Positions 1 through 9,616 of a stretch of DNA of 64,000 nt are shown piece after piece (position 1 is the stretch's first letter; the number at the start of each line of letters is the position of its first letter). Origin of the DNA: Gp6-AA40 sp035571515. GTDB lineage: Bacteria; Acidobacteriota; Vicinamibacteria; Vicinamibacterales; UBA2999. The notes under the pieces are model-generated. The model did no database searches and was not told the origin of the DNA. It was given only the letters and a program-made list of their open reading frames with translations. The DNA lies in the NCBI GenBank assembly GCA_035571515.1, contig DATNCQ010000062.1:1-64000 (forward strand), written 5' to 3'. Made by a program: the position numbers and the translations under genes.

Positions 1-753
<753 letters not shown>

Positions 754-785
754 CTTTTCCATCGGCGCGAGCGAGGCGAGCGCAC

Positions 786-858
786 GGGCCCGTAGCTCAG
801 CGGTTAGAGCGGCCGGCTCATAATCGGTTGGTCCCAGGTTCGAATCCTGGCGGGCCCA
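786..858 (+). tRNA. tRNA with CAT anticodon, probably tRNA-Ile2 (lysidine type)
   Basis: The cloverleaf folds cleanly. A 7-bp acceptor stem (GGGCCCG with CGGGCCC) is followed by a D arm GCTC/GAGC, an anticodon stem with loop CTCATAA (anticodon CAT at 819-821), and a T arm CCAGG/CCTGG around TTCGAAT. The discriminator is A858 and no CCA is encoded. A CAT anticodon could be elongator Met, initiator Met or Ile2. The GGGCCC acceptor and the overall sequence resemble bacterial tRNA-Ile2, in which TilS converts C34 to lysidine. That identity is inference; the CAT anticodon is seen directly. Confidence 0.93.
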
Positions 859-865
859 CTTAGTC

Positions 866-975
866 GAAGTTCAAAAGTGGAAGAAGTGGAACAGTGGAAA
901 AAGTAAGTTTCGAAGTCCCGCCTGCGCACTTTGAACTTACTTCTTCCACTTTTCCACTTTTCCACTTTTCCACTT
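866..975. repeat. Inverted pair of AGTGGAA-type tandem repeats
   Basis: The left arm (about 867-910) repeats AGTGGAA-like units and ends in AAAGTAAGTTT. The right arm (about 928-975) is roughly its reverse complement, AACTTACTTC followed by four TTCCACTT units. Transcribed, it would form a long imperfect hairpin between the tRNA and the next coding sequence. The right arm can be read in frame with the following gene, but its low complexity argues against it being coding. Confidence 0.7.
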
Positions 976-981
976 AAGCCG

Positions 982-1728
982 ATGTCCCCCGACCTCGAGC
1001 ACCTCATCGAGCTCCAGAACCTCGAGACCGCGATCGAGGAGTCGCGGCGGCGCATCACCGCGCATCCGCAGCGAGTCGCCGACGCCGACGCGCGACTCGC
1101 GCACGCGCAGGAGGCGGTCGAGACCGCGAAGCAACGTCTCAAGGCCAGCCAGGAGTCGCGCCGCGAGCAGGAAAAGGAAGCGGCCGTCTACCAGGGCCGC
1201 CTGTCGAAGTTCAAGGATCAGCTCTCCGCGGTCAAGACCAACAAGGAATACCAGGCGATGCAGCACGAGATCGAGACCGCGCAGAAGGATCTCGGCGTCG
1301 TCGAAGAGCGGGTCATCGAGCGGATGGTCGAGGCCGACGCCCTGGCCGCGGAGGTCAAGAAGGCGGAACAGACGCTCGCGGCGCAGCAGAAGGAAGTGGA
1401 CGCGGAGAAGAAAATGCTCGTCGAGGAGCTGACGACGGTCGAGGCTGCGCTGAAGGAAGCGACGGCGAGGCGCGCGTCGCGCATCGGGTCGCTCCCGCCC
1501 CAGCTCGTCGCGCTCTTCGAACAGGTATCGCGCGCCCGCAAGGGCCTGGCGATCACGACGGCGACGCGCGACGGCCTCTGCTCCGCCTGTCACGTGCGGC
1601 TGCGGCCGCAGGTCTTCCAGGAAATCCGGCGCAACGACCAGATCATCCAGTGCGCCAGCTGCAATCGCATCCTCTATTACGTCCCGCCGCCTGCCACCGC
1701 TGAACCCGCGGTCACCCACGCCTCGTGA
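982..1728 (+). CDS. Coiled-coil C4-type zinc-ribbon protein (DUF164/CdsZ-like)
   Basis: This 248-residue protein is almost all helical coiled coil, rich in Glu, Ala, Lys and Gln up to about residue 190. A C-terminal four-cysteine zinc ribbon follows, with CSAC and CASC at about C200/C203 and C224/C227. This is the layout of the bacterial DUF164 zinc-ribbon family, whose members are thought to act on nucleic acids or RNA polymerase; the exact role here is unknown. The ATG at 982 (MSPDLEHLIELQNLE) was chosen because the upstream in-frame ATG at 931 would add only residues encoded by the TTCCACTT repeat. Confidence 0.85.
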   Translation: MSPDLEHLIELQNLETAIEESRRRITAHPQRVADADARLAHAQEAVETAKQRLKASQESRREQEKEAAVYQGRLSKFKDQLSAVKTNKEYQAMQHEIETAQKDLGVVEERVIERMVEADALAAEVKKAEQTLAAQQKEVDAEKKMLVEELTTVEAALKEATARRASRIGSLPPQLVALFEQVSRARKGLAITTATRDGLCSACHVRLRPQVFQEIRRNDQIIQCASCNRILYYVPPPATAEPAVTHAS

Positions 1729-1774
1729 CCCTTCGAGAGCCCCAGGGTCATCCCGAACAACGTCGAGGGACCGC

Positions 1775-2218
1775 GTGAGGCAGCCATCCTTGTTCGGGGC
1801 TGCGGCGCGCGGCCAATCGGCGCGCGCCCACGTCGACGGCGGGTCGCGCGGCAATCCCGGCCCCGCCGGCTACGGCGTCCACATCGAGCAGGACGACGGC
1901 ACCGTCGTCGAGCTGAAGGAAGCGCTCGGCCTGACAACGAACAACGTCGCGGAGTACAGCGGCTTGATCGCTGCGTTAAGATGGGCGGCCGCCCATGACA
2001 TTTCGACGCTCCACGTGCGCGCCGACTCGGAGCTGCTCGTGAAGCAGATGCGCGGCGAATACCGCGTCAAGAGCCCGGGGCTGCAGCCGCTGTTCGAGCA
2101 GGCCCGCGCCCTCGCCCGCCAGGTTGGCAACGTGACGTTCGAGCACGTCCGCCGCGAGCTGAACAAGGACGCAGACCGCCTCGCCAACGAGGCAATGGAC
2201 GAAGCGGCGGCGGGATGA
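1775..2218 (+). CDS. Ribonuclease HI family protein
   Basis: A 147-residue RNase H fold protein, expected to cut the RNA strand of RNA-DNA hybrids during replication and R-loop removal. The metal-binding carboxylates are visible: D21 in HVDGGSRGNPGPAGYG, E60 in NNVAEYSG, D84 in VRADSELLV, and a fourth acidic residue (about D134) in DADRLANEA. The spacing matches the short archaeal-like or RnhA-like clade that lacks the basic protrusion of E. coli RNase HI. The start is GTG at 1775. The stop overlaps the next start (ATGA), so the two genes are probably co-translated. Confidence 0.88.
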   Translation: MRQPSLFGAAARGQSARAHVDGGSRGNPGPAGYGVHIEQDDGTVVELKEALGLTTNNVAEYSGLIAALRWAAAHDISTLHVRADSELLVKQMRGEYRVKSPGLQPLFEQARALARQVGNVTFEHVRRELNKDADRLANEAMDEAAAG

Positions 2219-4425
2219 TTTCCCGCCTCGCGGTCGCCTCGCTCGTCATGGGACTGCTCTGCCCCGCGTCCGCGCGCGCGGAAGATCCGGAGCCGGTGAC
2301 CATCCGCGCGTATCGCCTGGCGCAGCCGCTGGTCATCGACGGACGCCTCGACGAGGCGGTCTACCGCACCATCGCGCCGACGCCGCCGTTCCGGCAGCAG
2401 GAGCCGCAGGTGGGCGAGCTGGCGGCCGAGCAGACGGAGCTGTGGGTGCTCTTCGACGACCGCAACATCTACGTGTCCGCGCGCATGCACGACAGCGCAC
2501 CCGACCGCATGGTTGCCGACGAGATGCGCCGCGACGGCAGCCTTTTTCAGAACGAACACCTCGCGGTCGTGTTCGATACGTTTCACGACCGCCAGACGGC
2601 GTTTTTCTTCCAGACCAACCCGCTGGGCGGGATTCGCGACGCGCTCATCCTCGACGAGAACAACACCAACTACGACTGGAACACCGTGTGGGACGTGAGG
2701 GTCCACCGCGACGAGACCGGCTGGTCTTCCGAGATGGTGATCCCGTTCAAGTCGCTCCGCTATCCGACGGGCAAGGAGCAGGTCTGGGGCTTCAACGCGC
2801 GCCGCTGGGAGCGCCGCGTGAACGAACATTCGCTGCTGTCGATTACGCCGCCGGGTACGCCGCCGAACAATTCGGTGCAGCGGCTCGCGAACGCGGCGAC
2901 GCTGGTCGGCCTGGAAGTGCCGCCGCCCGCCCGCAATATCGAGCTGAAGCCCTACGGCGTCTCCAACCTCACGACCAACCGCGTCTCCACGCCGCCGGTG
3001 TCGAACAGGTTCGACCGCGACATCGGCATCGATGTGAAGTACGGCATCACGAGCAACGTGACGCTCGACCTGACGGTCAACACCGACTTCGCGCAGGTCG
3101 AGATCGACGAGCAGCAGGTGAACCTGACGAGGTTCAGCCTGTTCTTTCCCGAGAAGCGCGACTTCTTCCTCGAGGGCCAGGGCATCTTCGACTTCGCCAA
3201 CGCCACCGGCGGCGGCTTTCGCGCGCCCGATTCGCCGATCATGTTCTTCTCGCGCCGCATCGGCCTCGACGGCGGCCAGCCGGTGCCGATCAAGGCCGGC
3301 GCGCGCCTGACGGGGCGGGTCGGAAAAACGTCGGTCGGCCTGCTCGAGATTCAAACGGACGAGGGTGCGGTGGACCCGGCGCGCGGGACGGCGCCGGCGC
3401 CCGCCGCCAACTTCCTGGTCGCGCGCGTCAAGCGCGACATCCTGCGGCGCAGCAACATCGGCGTCATCGCCACGCGCCGTTCGCCCCGCGCCGGGGCGTC
3501 GGGCTCGAACGCCGTGGCCGGCGTGGATACCAACTTCAACTTTTTCGAGAACGTGCAGGCAGGCTCCTATTACGCGCGGTCCGACACGCCGGGGCTGAAC
3601 GGGGACGCCAGCAGCTACCGCGGCTACTTCCGCTACGTCCACGACCGCTATGGCCTGGAAACCGAGCGCATGAAGGTCGGCGATGCGTTCAACCCCGAAG
3701 TGGGATACGTGCCGCGGCTCGACGTGACGCGCACCGACGTGCTCGCACGCTTCAGCCCCCGCATCCGTACCGTGCGGAGCCTGCGCAAGCTCGAATGGAA
3801 CGCCGAACTCGAGCGCTTCGACAACGGACGCCGCCAGCTCGAAACGCGCGTCGCATCGGGCACGTTCCGCGTCGAGTTCAACAGCAGCGACGTGCTCACC
3901 GCGACGTATCGCAACGATTACGAGTTCGTCACCGCGCCGTTCCGCGTCTCCGGTGGTCCCCAGCTGCCGATCGGCGTCTACGAGTTCAACGAGGGTGTCC
4001 TCCAGTTCAACGCCGGCGCGCAGCGCGCCGTCAGCGGCCGGTTCACGCTCACCGCGGGCGAATTCTATTCAGGGCAGCGGCGGCAATTCGAGTACAACGG
4101 CCGCGTCAAGGTGTCCAGCCGGCTCGCCTTCGAACCGCGCGTCCTCGCCAGCCGCATCAGCCTGGCCGAAGGAACTTTTACAACAAAGTTACTTGGCGCG
4201 CGCACGACCTACACGGTGACGCCGCGCATGTTCGTCAGCGGCCTCGTGCAGTACAACTCCAGCCTCAATACGTTGGAGTCGAACATCCGCTGGCGGTGGG
4301 AGTACAGGCCGGGCAGCGACTTCTTCATCGTCTACACCGACGGCCGCGACACGCTCGGTCCGCGGTCGGCCGTGCTCATGAACCGCGGCGTGGCGATCAA
4401 GGCCACGCGCCTCCTTCGCTTCTAG
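2215..4425 (+). CDS. Exported DUF5916 protein with CBM9-like N-terminal domain
   Basis: This 736-residue protein starts with a signal peptide of about 22 residues (cleavage after ARA). A family 9 carbohydrate-binding-like domain follows, signalled by LVIDGRLDEAVY and LWVLFDDRNIYVSARM. The long remainder is beta-rich, with alternating aromatic and charged segments to the end. That is the DUF5916 architecture common in Acidobacteriota and Bacteroidota, where it is predicted to form an outer-membrane barrel. The motif FFPEKRDFFLEGQGIFDF is typical of the family. Substrate and function are not established. It overlaps the RNase HI gene by 4 bases. Confidence 0.85.
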   Translation: MISRLAVASLVMGLLCPASARAEDPEPVTIRAYRLAQPLVIDGRLDEAVYRTIAPTPPFRQQEPQVGELAAEQTELWVLFDDRNIYVSARMHDSAPDRMVADEMRRDGSLFQNEHLAVVFDTFHDRQTAFFFQTNPLGGIRDALILDENNTNYDWNTVWDVRVHRDETGWSSEMVIPFKSLRYPTGKEQVWGFNARRWERRVNEHSLLSITPPGTPPNNSVQRLANAATLVGLEVPPPARNIELKPYGVSNLTTNRVSTPPVSNRFDRDIGIDVKYGITSNVTLDLTVNTDFAQVEIDEQQVNLTRFSLFFPEKRDFFLEGQGIFDFANATGGGFRAPDSPIMFFSRRIGLDGGQPVPIKAGARLTGRVGKTSVGLLEIQTDEGAVDPARGTAPAPAANFLVARVKRDILRRSNIGVIATRRSPRAGASGSNAVAGVDTNFNFFENVQAGSYYARSDTPGLNGDASSYRGYFRYVHDRYGLETERMKVGDAFNPEVGYVPRLDVTRTDVLARFSPRIRTVRSLRKLEWNAELERFDNGRRQLETRVASGTFRVEFNSSDVLTATYRNDYEFVTAPFRVSGGPQLPIGVYEFNEGVLQFNAGAQRAVSGRFTLTAGEFYSGQRRQFEYNGRVKVSSRLAFEPRVLASRISLAEGTFTTKLLGARTTYTVTPRMFVSGLVQYNSSLNTLESNIRWRWEYRPGSDFFIVYTDGRDTLGPRSAVLMNRGVAIKATRLLRF

Positions 4426-4515
4426 CTTCACCCCCGCATCGACGGAATCCGTAACGCTTACGCCTCGCGGCCGCGCGCGCGTGCGATTCACGTATGCAAG
4501 TTTCTCCAAAATGCA

Positions 4516-4543
4516 TTGACACTCAGCAAGAGCCGCATACAAC
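4516..4543 (+). promoter_or_regulatory. Possible sigma-70 promoter upstream of the cupredoxin gene
   Basis: A perfect TTGACA (4516-4521) is followed by a 16-bp spacer and TACAAC (4538-4543), inside the 263-bp gap after the DUF5916 gene. This gap is visibly more AT-rich than its surroundings. It lies about 145 bp before the cupredoxin ATG, so the leader would be long. The -10 match is only moderate. Confidence 0.35.
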
Positions 4544-4630
4544 ATGCGTTTTCCCAAACTCACGCTTGGTTCGCGCTGGCGCGCGTCATTCTTAGAAGGG
4601 CGAACTCTCGCGCTGCAATCAATCAGAGTG

Positions 4631-4651
4631 GGTGTGCGACGGGAGCACACC
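4631..4651 (+). promoter_or_regulatory. Perfect 7-bp inverted repeat in the cupredoxin leader
   Basis: GGTGTGC and GCACACC flank a 7-base centre, ending 25 bases before the Shine-Dalgarno sequence AGGAGG (4676-4681). It could be an operator for a dimeric regulator or a small RNA hairpin in the 5' leader. Nothing in the sequence decides between these. Confidence 0.3.
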
Positions 4652-4688
4652 TCATCAACCGGAATATCGAGTGATAGGAGGAAGAGAC

Positions 4689-5261
4689 ATGAAGAGACTT
4701 GGAATATCGATGGCGGTTCTCGCCATTACTCTCGCCAGTTCGTCCCTGCAAGCCGAGGACGAGAAGGCACCGGCTAACATCACCGTGGCGTTCGGAGCCG
4801 GCCTCAATACGGCGCTGCCCGGCAACACGCCGAATCACCACATCATCCCGCAGGAGTTTACCGTTCGAATCACCAAGGCCAAGAAACTGGACGGAACGGT
4901 GGTGTTCGTCCCGGCCACGGTGAACTTCATTGTTTCCGGCTTCCACTGGCCGTGGGTGTACAACCCAGGGGTCACGCTGGCGCAGGTCAAGGCCAACGCC
5001 CCCACCGCTGGCACCTTTGTCAACTATGACGTCAACGTGTTTGCCAAGGGCGTCGATCCCGGCACGCCACCGACCTTCGCGAACGCATCCGTGAACCCTT
5101 CGGGCGTCTCGAACCGCACCGACTCCTTCGGCTTTTCAGTGCCGGGACGATACCTCGTCATCTGCAACGTGCGCGGCCACTTCGTTGACGGCATGTATGC
5201 ATGGATCAACGTCGTCGACGACGACCGCGACGGCCACAGCGGTCACGGCGACGAAAACTGA
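4689..5261 (+). CDS. Secreted cupredoxin-like (type 1 copper) protein
   Basis: A 190-residue protein with a signal peptide of about 22 residues (cleavage after LQA). The C-terminal part holds a type 1 copper loop: C159, H164 and M169 in ICNVRGHFVDGM, with H86 in SGFHWPW a candidate for the fourth ligand. The Cys-x4-His spacing resembles azurin and auracyanin rather than plastocyanin. A role as a periplasmic electron carrier or copper-binding protein is inferred. The tail is rich in Asp, His and Gly. The start is firm: AGGAGG lies 7 bases before the ATG. The gene stands alone, with its own leader, convergent to the transporter gene that follows. Confidence 0.8.
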   Translation: MKRLGISMAVLAITLASSSLQAEDEKAPANITVAFGAGLNTALPGNTPNHHIIPQEFTVRITKAKKLDGTVVFVPATVNFIVSGFHWPWVYNPGVTLAQVKANAPTAGTFVNYDVNVFAKGVDPGTPPTFANASVNPSGVSNRTDSFGFSVPGRYLVICNVRGHFVDGMYAWINVVDDDRDGHSGHGDEN

Positions 5262-5410
5262 CCGAGCGACGCCAGTCGAAGAGAGACGTGTCGCCCTTCT
5301 CGTGAGCGGCGGCACGCCCTCCGCGTCCCCGGTCCTAGGGAATCGCCACTCGATGCGTGATCGGTCGGCACCGACGTGGCGTCGGTCACGTTCCGAGCTC
5401 ACGACCGGTG

Positions 5411-6733
5411 TCATCTTGGCGTTTCGTATTGGGAATCTCTCCCGATAGGTAACGGTGCAGCTGCTGTGGCCCGGCCCCCCAGGACCCGCCCGCAGCGGCG
5501 CGCCACCGCGAACGTTCCCGCACACGTCACAACCCCGCACACCACGACGATCAGCGCCGGCGCCACGGGCGTCTGCAGGTTCCTGATCAACGCCGTCGCC
5601 ACGAGCGGCGCGGTGCCGCCGAACGCCGTCTGGCTGATGTTCTGCACGACGGCGACGCCGCTGAAGCGGATGCGCGTCGGAAACAGGTCCGCGGTCACGA
5701 AGGCGAACGTGCCGTTCACGAACGCGCCGGCGAACGCCGCCAGCGTCATCAGCAGCAGGATGTTGACGCTGTGGGCGCTGAGGGCGGCGTAGAACGGATA
5801 TGCCGCCAGCGCGAGCACGGCCGCCCCGATCCGCAGCAGCAGGTACGGCGGATAGCGGACCCCCATCCACCCTATCGCGACGATGAGCGCGGCGTGGAGG
5901 ACGACGCCATAGGTCTGCGCGTAGACCGCCGTGGCCGCGTCGTACTTCGCAACGGTGGTCAGGTACGCGGGCATGTGCGCGAAGAACAGCCCCGCGAACA
6001 CCGCGGTGACCGCCTGCGCCGCGATGCCGACGGCAATCTGCCCGGGATGCGTGCGCACGAGCTCGCCAATGGGTTCCTTCGATGCCGCGGCGAGCCGCTT
6101 CAGCTCGAGGAACTCCGGCGACTCTTCGAACGAGCGGCGCAGCCAGAAGCTTCCCAGCCCCAGCAGGCCGCCGATCACGAACGCGATGCGCCAGCCGTAG
6201 AGCGCGGCGTCGGCGGGCGTCAGCACGTTGCCGACCACCAGGGCGATTGTCGTGCCGAGCGCGACGCCGAGCGTCACGCAGCCGAAGACGACGCTGCAGA
6301 CAAACGGCGCCATCGGCGGCGCGGACTCGACGACGTACGTGATGGCGCCGGGCAGCTCGCCGCCGAGACAGAAGCCCTGCGTCAGCCGCAGCAGGACGAC
6401 AATGACGCTGGCGGCGATGCCCCACGCCGCGTAGGTCGGCACGAGGCCGATGCCGAGCGTCGCGGCGGAGGTGACGAAAATCGAGGCGAGAAAGACGCCG
6501 CGACGGCCGAACTTGTCGCCGAGGCGTCCGAGCACGAGGCCGCCGATCGGCCGCGCGAGGTAGCCGATGGCGAACGTGGTGAACGTCGCCATGAGCGAGA
6601 CGAGCGGATCCTCGCTCGGGAAGAACGCGCGGCCGATCTGCGCCGCGAAGATGCCGAAGATGACGAAGTCGTAGTACTCGAGCGTGCCGCCGAGGCTGGC
6701 GAGCAGGATCATCCGCCACGCGCCGCGGGTCAT
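5411..6733 (-). CDS. MFS transporter, metabolite:H+ symporter (MHS/ProP-like) family
   Basis: About 440 residues with 12 predicted membrane helices. The N-terminus (GGTLEYYDFVIFG) and the loop between helices 2 and 3 (GRLGDKFGRR) are hallmarks of the MHS subfamily, which includes the ProP, KgtP and ShiA carriers for small organic acids and osmolytes. The substrate cannot be read from sequence. The ATG at 6733 (MTRGAWRMILL) was chosen because GAGG lies upstream and it sits just before the first helix. Another ATG at 6763 adds 10 basic residues. The gene is divergent from the acyl-CoA ligase gene, and a fatty-acid-related organic acid is a reasonable guess. Confidence 0.85.
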   Translation of the reverse strand: MTRGAWRMILLASLGGTLEYYDFVIFGIFAAQIGRAFFPSEDPLVSLMATFTTFAIGYLARPIGGLVLGRLGDKFGRRGVFLASIFVTSAATLGIGLVPTYAAWGIAASVIVVLLRLTQGFCLGGELPGAITYVVESAPPMAPFVCSVVFGCVTLGVALGTTIALVVGNVLTPADAALYGWRIAFVIGGLLGLGSFWLRRSFEESPEFLELKRLAAASKEPIGELVRTHPGQIAVGIAAQAVTAVFAGLFFAHMPAYLTTVAKYDAATAVYAQTYGVVLHAALIVAIGWMGVRYPPYLLLRIGAAVLALAAYPFYAALSAHSVNILLLMTLAAFAGAFVNGTFAFVTADLFPTRIRFSGVAVVQNISQTAFGGTAPLVATALIRNLQTPVAPALIVVVCGVVTCAGTFAVARRCGRVLGGRATAAAPLPIGRDSQYETPR

Positions 6734-6813
6734 CGCGTGCCTCGGGCGGTGTCGAGGGGCCATGCCGCGCATTCTCGCATGGCCCGCACGGCGTGCGGGC
6801 AGGAGACGCTGCC

Positions 6814-6873
6814 CTAGCGAGGCGAAGCCGCATCCGCCCAGAGGCTCGGCGGTCCGAGGCGGAGCCTCGCTAG
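6814..6873. repeat. Inverted repeat in the divergent spacer (CTAGCGAGGC / GCCTCGCTAG)
   Basis: Two perfect 10-bp arms (6814-6823 and 6864-6873) enclose 40 bases of GC-rich sequence between the transporter and ligase genes. The placement just upstream of both starts would suit a regulator site, but the arms also look like part of a dispersed intergenic repeat. Confidence 0.55.
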
Positions 6874-6890
6874 TGGTAACGTGCACCTCC

Positions 6891-8441
6891 ATGACGCGAC
6901 TCAACTATCCCGGCGGACCGCTCCACGACGTCATGCGCGCGACCGCCGCGCGATTTCCCGATCGGCCGGCGATCACCTTCAGGGAGCAGTCGATCACGTT
7001 CGCGGAGTTCGACCGCGAGTCGAATCGCATGGCGAACGGGTTGGCGGCGCTCGGCCTCGCCTCCGGCGACCGCATGGCGCTCTACCTGCCGAACTGCCCG
7101 CAGTACGAGCTCGCCTTCTACGCCGCGAGCAAGCTCGGCGCGATCGCGTGCCCGATGAACCCGTCGTACCGCGAGCGCGAGGTGACGTACCAGGTGAACG
7201 ACTCGGGCGCGACCGTGATGGTGACGCACGCGAGCCTGTGGCCCGTCATCGCCGCCTGCCGCGCGCAGCTGCCGACGCTCACGCGCGTCGTCGTGGTCGG
7301 TGGCGACGTTGACGGCGGCGCTCTGGCGATCGCGTGGGACGAGGTCGTCGAATCGTCGCCGGCCGGCGCGCCCGCAGTACGCGTGGAGCAGGGTCAGCTG
7401 GCGGCGCTTCCCTACTCCAGCGGCACCACCGGCATGCCGAAGGGCGTGATGCTCACGCACCGCATCCTGGCGTGCAACCAGCTGCAGTACCGCGAGGCGA
7501 GCGGCATCGGGCCGGCCGATGCGTATCCCATCTTTCTTCCGCTCTCGCACATCTACGGCGTCATGCTGATGAACGCCGCGCTCGGCGCGGGCGCGCATCA
7601 GATCCTGATGGAGCGCTTCGACCTGGACGCGCTGCTGCAGGTGATCGCAAAGCACCAGGTGACCGTGCTGCACCTCGTGCCGCCCGTCCTGCTGGCGCTG
7701 GCGAACGCGCCCGGGCTCGATGCCGCGCAGTTCCGCACGGTGCGCTACGCGCTCTCGGCGGCGGCCCCGCTGGCGCCGGACGTCGCGCGGCGCGTGCAGG
7801 ATCGACTCGGGCTGCGCGTGCTCCAGGCGTACGGCCTCACGGAGACGGGACCGGCGTCGCATCACTCGCCTCTCGATGCGGATCGCATTCGCCTCGACAG
7901 CGTCGGCGTCATCATGGCCGACACCGAGCACCGTGTCGTCGACCTGGAAACGGGGCGGCGGGTGCTCGGGCCCGGCGAGACGGGCGAGATCACCATTCGC
8001 GGTCCGCAGGTGATGCAGGGCTACTGGAAGGCGCCGGAGGAAACGGCGCGCGCGCTGCGCGACGGCTGGCTGTACACCGGCGACATCGGATCGATCGACG
8101 CCGGCGGCTACACCTACCTCGTCGATCGGAAGAAGGAGATGATCAAGTGCCGGGCGTTCAGCGTCGCGCCCGCTGAGCTCGAAGCAGCGCTGCTCGAACA
8201 TCCCGACATCGCCGACTGCGGGGTCGTCGGCGTTCCCGACGCGGAGGCCGGCGAGGTGCCGCACGCTTTTGTCGTCCCGCGAAAGGGATGTACGCTGGGT
8301 GACGCGGCGCTGACGGACTATTTCTCCAGGCGCCTTGCCGGCTACAAGATGATCCGGAAGTGGCACGTGACCGATGCCATTCCGCGCACGCCGTCCGGCA
8401 AGATCCTGCGCCGCATGCTCAAGGAGAGGCTCACGACATGA
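6891..8441 (+). CDS. AMP-forming acyl-CoA synthetase (fatty-acid-CoA ligase family)
   Basis: This 516-residue ANL-superfamily enzyme should activate a carboxylic acid to its CoA thioester using ATP. The phosphate-binding loop YSSGTTGMPKG is at about 175-185. It is followed by the adenine motif AYGLTETGP, the hinge region GWLYTGD and DRKKEMIK, and the C-terminal catalytic lysine in PSGKILRR. The A8 hinge reads KCRAFSVAPAELE, with Ala where Gly is usual. The ATG at 6891 starts the conserved protein; upstream in-frame sequence runs back into the divergent transporter gene. The stop overlaps the thiolase start, so this opens a three-gene acyl-CoA operon. Confidence 0.9.
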   Translation: MTRLNYPGGPLHDVMRATAARFPDRPAITFREQSITFAEFDRESNRMANGLAALGLASGDRMALYLPNCPQYELAFYAASKLGAIACPMNPSYREREVTYQVNDSGATVMVTHASLWPVIAACRAQLPTLTRVVVVGGDVDGGALAIAWDEVVESSPAGAPAVRVEQGQLAALPYSSGTTGMPKGVMLTHRILACNQLQYREASGIGPADAYPIFLPLSHIYGVMLMNAALGAGAHQILMERFDLDALLQVIAKHQVTVLHLVPPVLLALANAPGLDAAQFRTVRYALSAAAPLAPDVARRVQDRLGLRVLQAYGLTETGPASHHSPLDADRIRLDSVGVIMADTEHRVVDLETGRRVLGPGETGEITIRGPQVMQGYWKAPEETARALRDGWLYTGDIGSIDAGGYTYLVDRKKEMIKCRAFSVAPAELEAALLEHPDIADCGVVGVPDAEAGEVPHAFVVPRKGCTLGDAALTDYFSRRLAGYKMIRKWHVTDAIPRTPSGKILRRMLKERLTT

Positions 8442-9616
8442 ACGACGTGTTGATTCTCGGCGGCGCGCGGACGCCGATGACGGAGTACGTGGGCGCGCTG
8501 AAGGACGTGTCGGCGATCGAGCTCGGCGCCATCGCCGCCCGCGGCGCACTGCAGAAAACCGGCGTCAAGCCGGAGTGGGTCGACCACGTGGTGTTCGGCA
8601 ACGTGCTGCAGACGAGCGCGGATGCGATCTACGGCGCGCGCCACGTGGCGCTCAAGGCCTGCGTGCCCGTCGAGGTGCCGGCGCTGACGGTCAACCGGCT
8701 GTGCGGCTCGGGCATCCAGGCTGCCGTGAGCGGCGCCCATCACATCCTCGCCGGCGAGGCGGACGTCGTGCTGACGGGCGGCATCGAGAACATGAGCCAG
8801 GCGCCGCACGTCATCCGCGGCCTGCGCGCGGGCCTGAAGCTCGGCCAGGGCGCGCTCGAGGATTCACTCTTCGAGGGGCTGCGCGACACGATGTGCGGCC
8901 TGTTCATGGCGGAGACCGCCGAGAAGTGCGCGGCCAACTACTCGATCTCGCGCGACGAGCAGGATCAGTACGCGATGCGCAGCCAGAAGGCCGCGGACGA
9001 AGCGTGGAAGCAGGGGCGGTTCGCCGAAGAGGTGGTGCCCGTCGAGATCAAGACGCGGCGCGGAACGACCGTCGTCGACCGCGACGATCACATGCGGCCC
9101 GACACCACGATCGAGGCGCTCGGCAAGCTGCCGACGGCGTTCTCGAAGCAGGGTACCGTCACCGCCGGAAACGCGAGCGGGATCGTCGACGGTGGCGCGG
9201 CGGTCGTGCTCGCATCGGAAGCGGGTGCGAAGGCGCGCGGCGTGTCGCCGATCGCGCGGCTGACCGGCTGGGCAACCGTCGGCGTCGATCCGAGCATCAT
9301 GGGCATGGGGCCGGCGCCGGCCATCCGCAAGCTGCTCGAGAAGAAGAAGCTGACGCTCGCCGACATCGATCTGTTCGAGATCAACGAGGCATTCGCGGCG
9401 CAGTACCTCGCGGTCGAAAAGGAGCTGGCGCTGGACCGCGGCAAGGTGAACGTCAACGGCGGGGCGATTGCACTGGGGCATCCGCTCGGCGCGACCGGTG
9501 CGCGGCTGCTGCTGACGCTGACGCTCGAGATGCGCCGGCGCGGCGCGAAGCGCGGCATCGCGGCGGCGTGCATCGGCGGCGGACAGGGTATCGCCGCCCT
9601 CGTGGAGTCGCTGTAG
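8438..9616 (+). CDS. Acetyl-CoA C-acyltransferase (thiolase)
   Basis: A 392-residue thiolase II family enzyme that interconverts acetyl-CoA and acetoacetyl- or 3-oxoacyl-CoA. The acyl-accepting cysteine is C89 in NRLCGSG. The His motif NVNGGAIALGHPLGATGAR and the second active cysteine in CIGGGQG are present near the C-terminus. The start overlaps the ligase stop by 4 bases, and the stop abuts the dehydrogenase start. Whether it works degradatively or in synthesis of C4 units is not decided by sequence. The adjoining 3-hydroxybutyryl-CoA dehydrogenase supports a C4 or beta-oxidation role. Confidence 0.92.
   Translation: MNDVLILGGARTPMTEYVGALKDVSAIELGAIAARGALQKTGVKPEWVDHVVFGNVLQTSADAIYGARHVALKACVPVEVPALTVNRLCGSGIQAAVSGAHHILAGEADVVLTGGIENMSQAPHVIRGLRAGLKLGQGALEDSLFEGLRDTMCGLFMAETAEKCAANYSISRDEQDQYAMRSQKAADEAWKQGRFAEEVVPVEIKTRRGTTVVDRDDHMRPDTTIEALGKLPTAFSKQGTVTAGNASGIVDGGAAVVLASEAGAKARGVSPIARLTGWATVGVDPSIMGMGPAPAIRKLLEKKKLTLADIDLFEINEAFAAQYLAVEKELALDRGKVNVNGGAIALGHPLGATGARLLLTLTLEMRRRGAKRGIAAACIGGGQGIAALVESL

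Noticed and set aside
1870..3642. Long open frame on the minus strand opposite the DUF5916 gene
   Set aside because: It has no family motifs and consists of Arg/Ala/Asp/Val-rich text typical of an antisense frame in high-GC DNA. The plus-strand protein has a signal peptide and conserved motifs.
4544..4777. Small open frame upstream of the cupredoxin gene
   Set aside because: It has no ribosome site, runs across the promoter-like region and overlaps the clear start of the cupredoxin out of frame.
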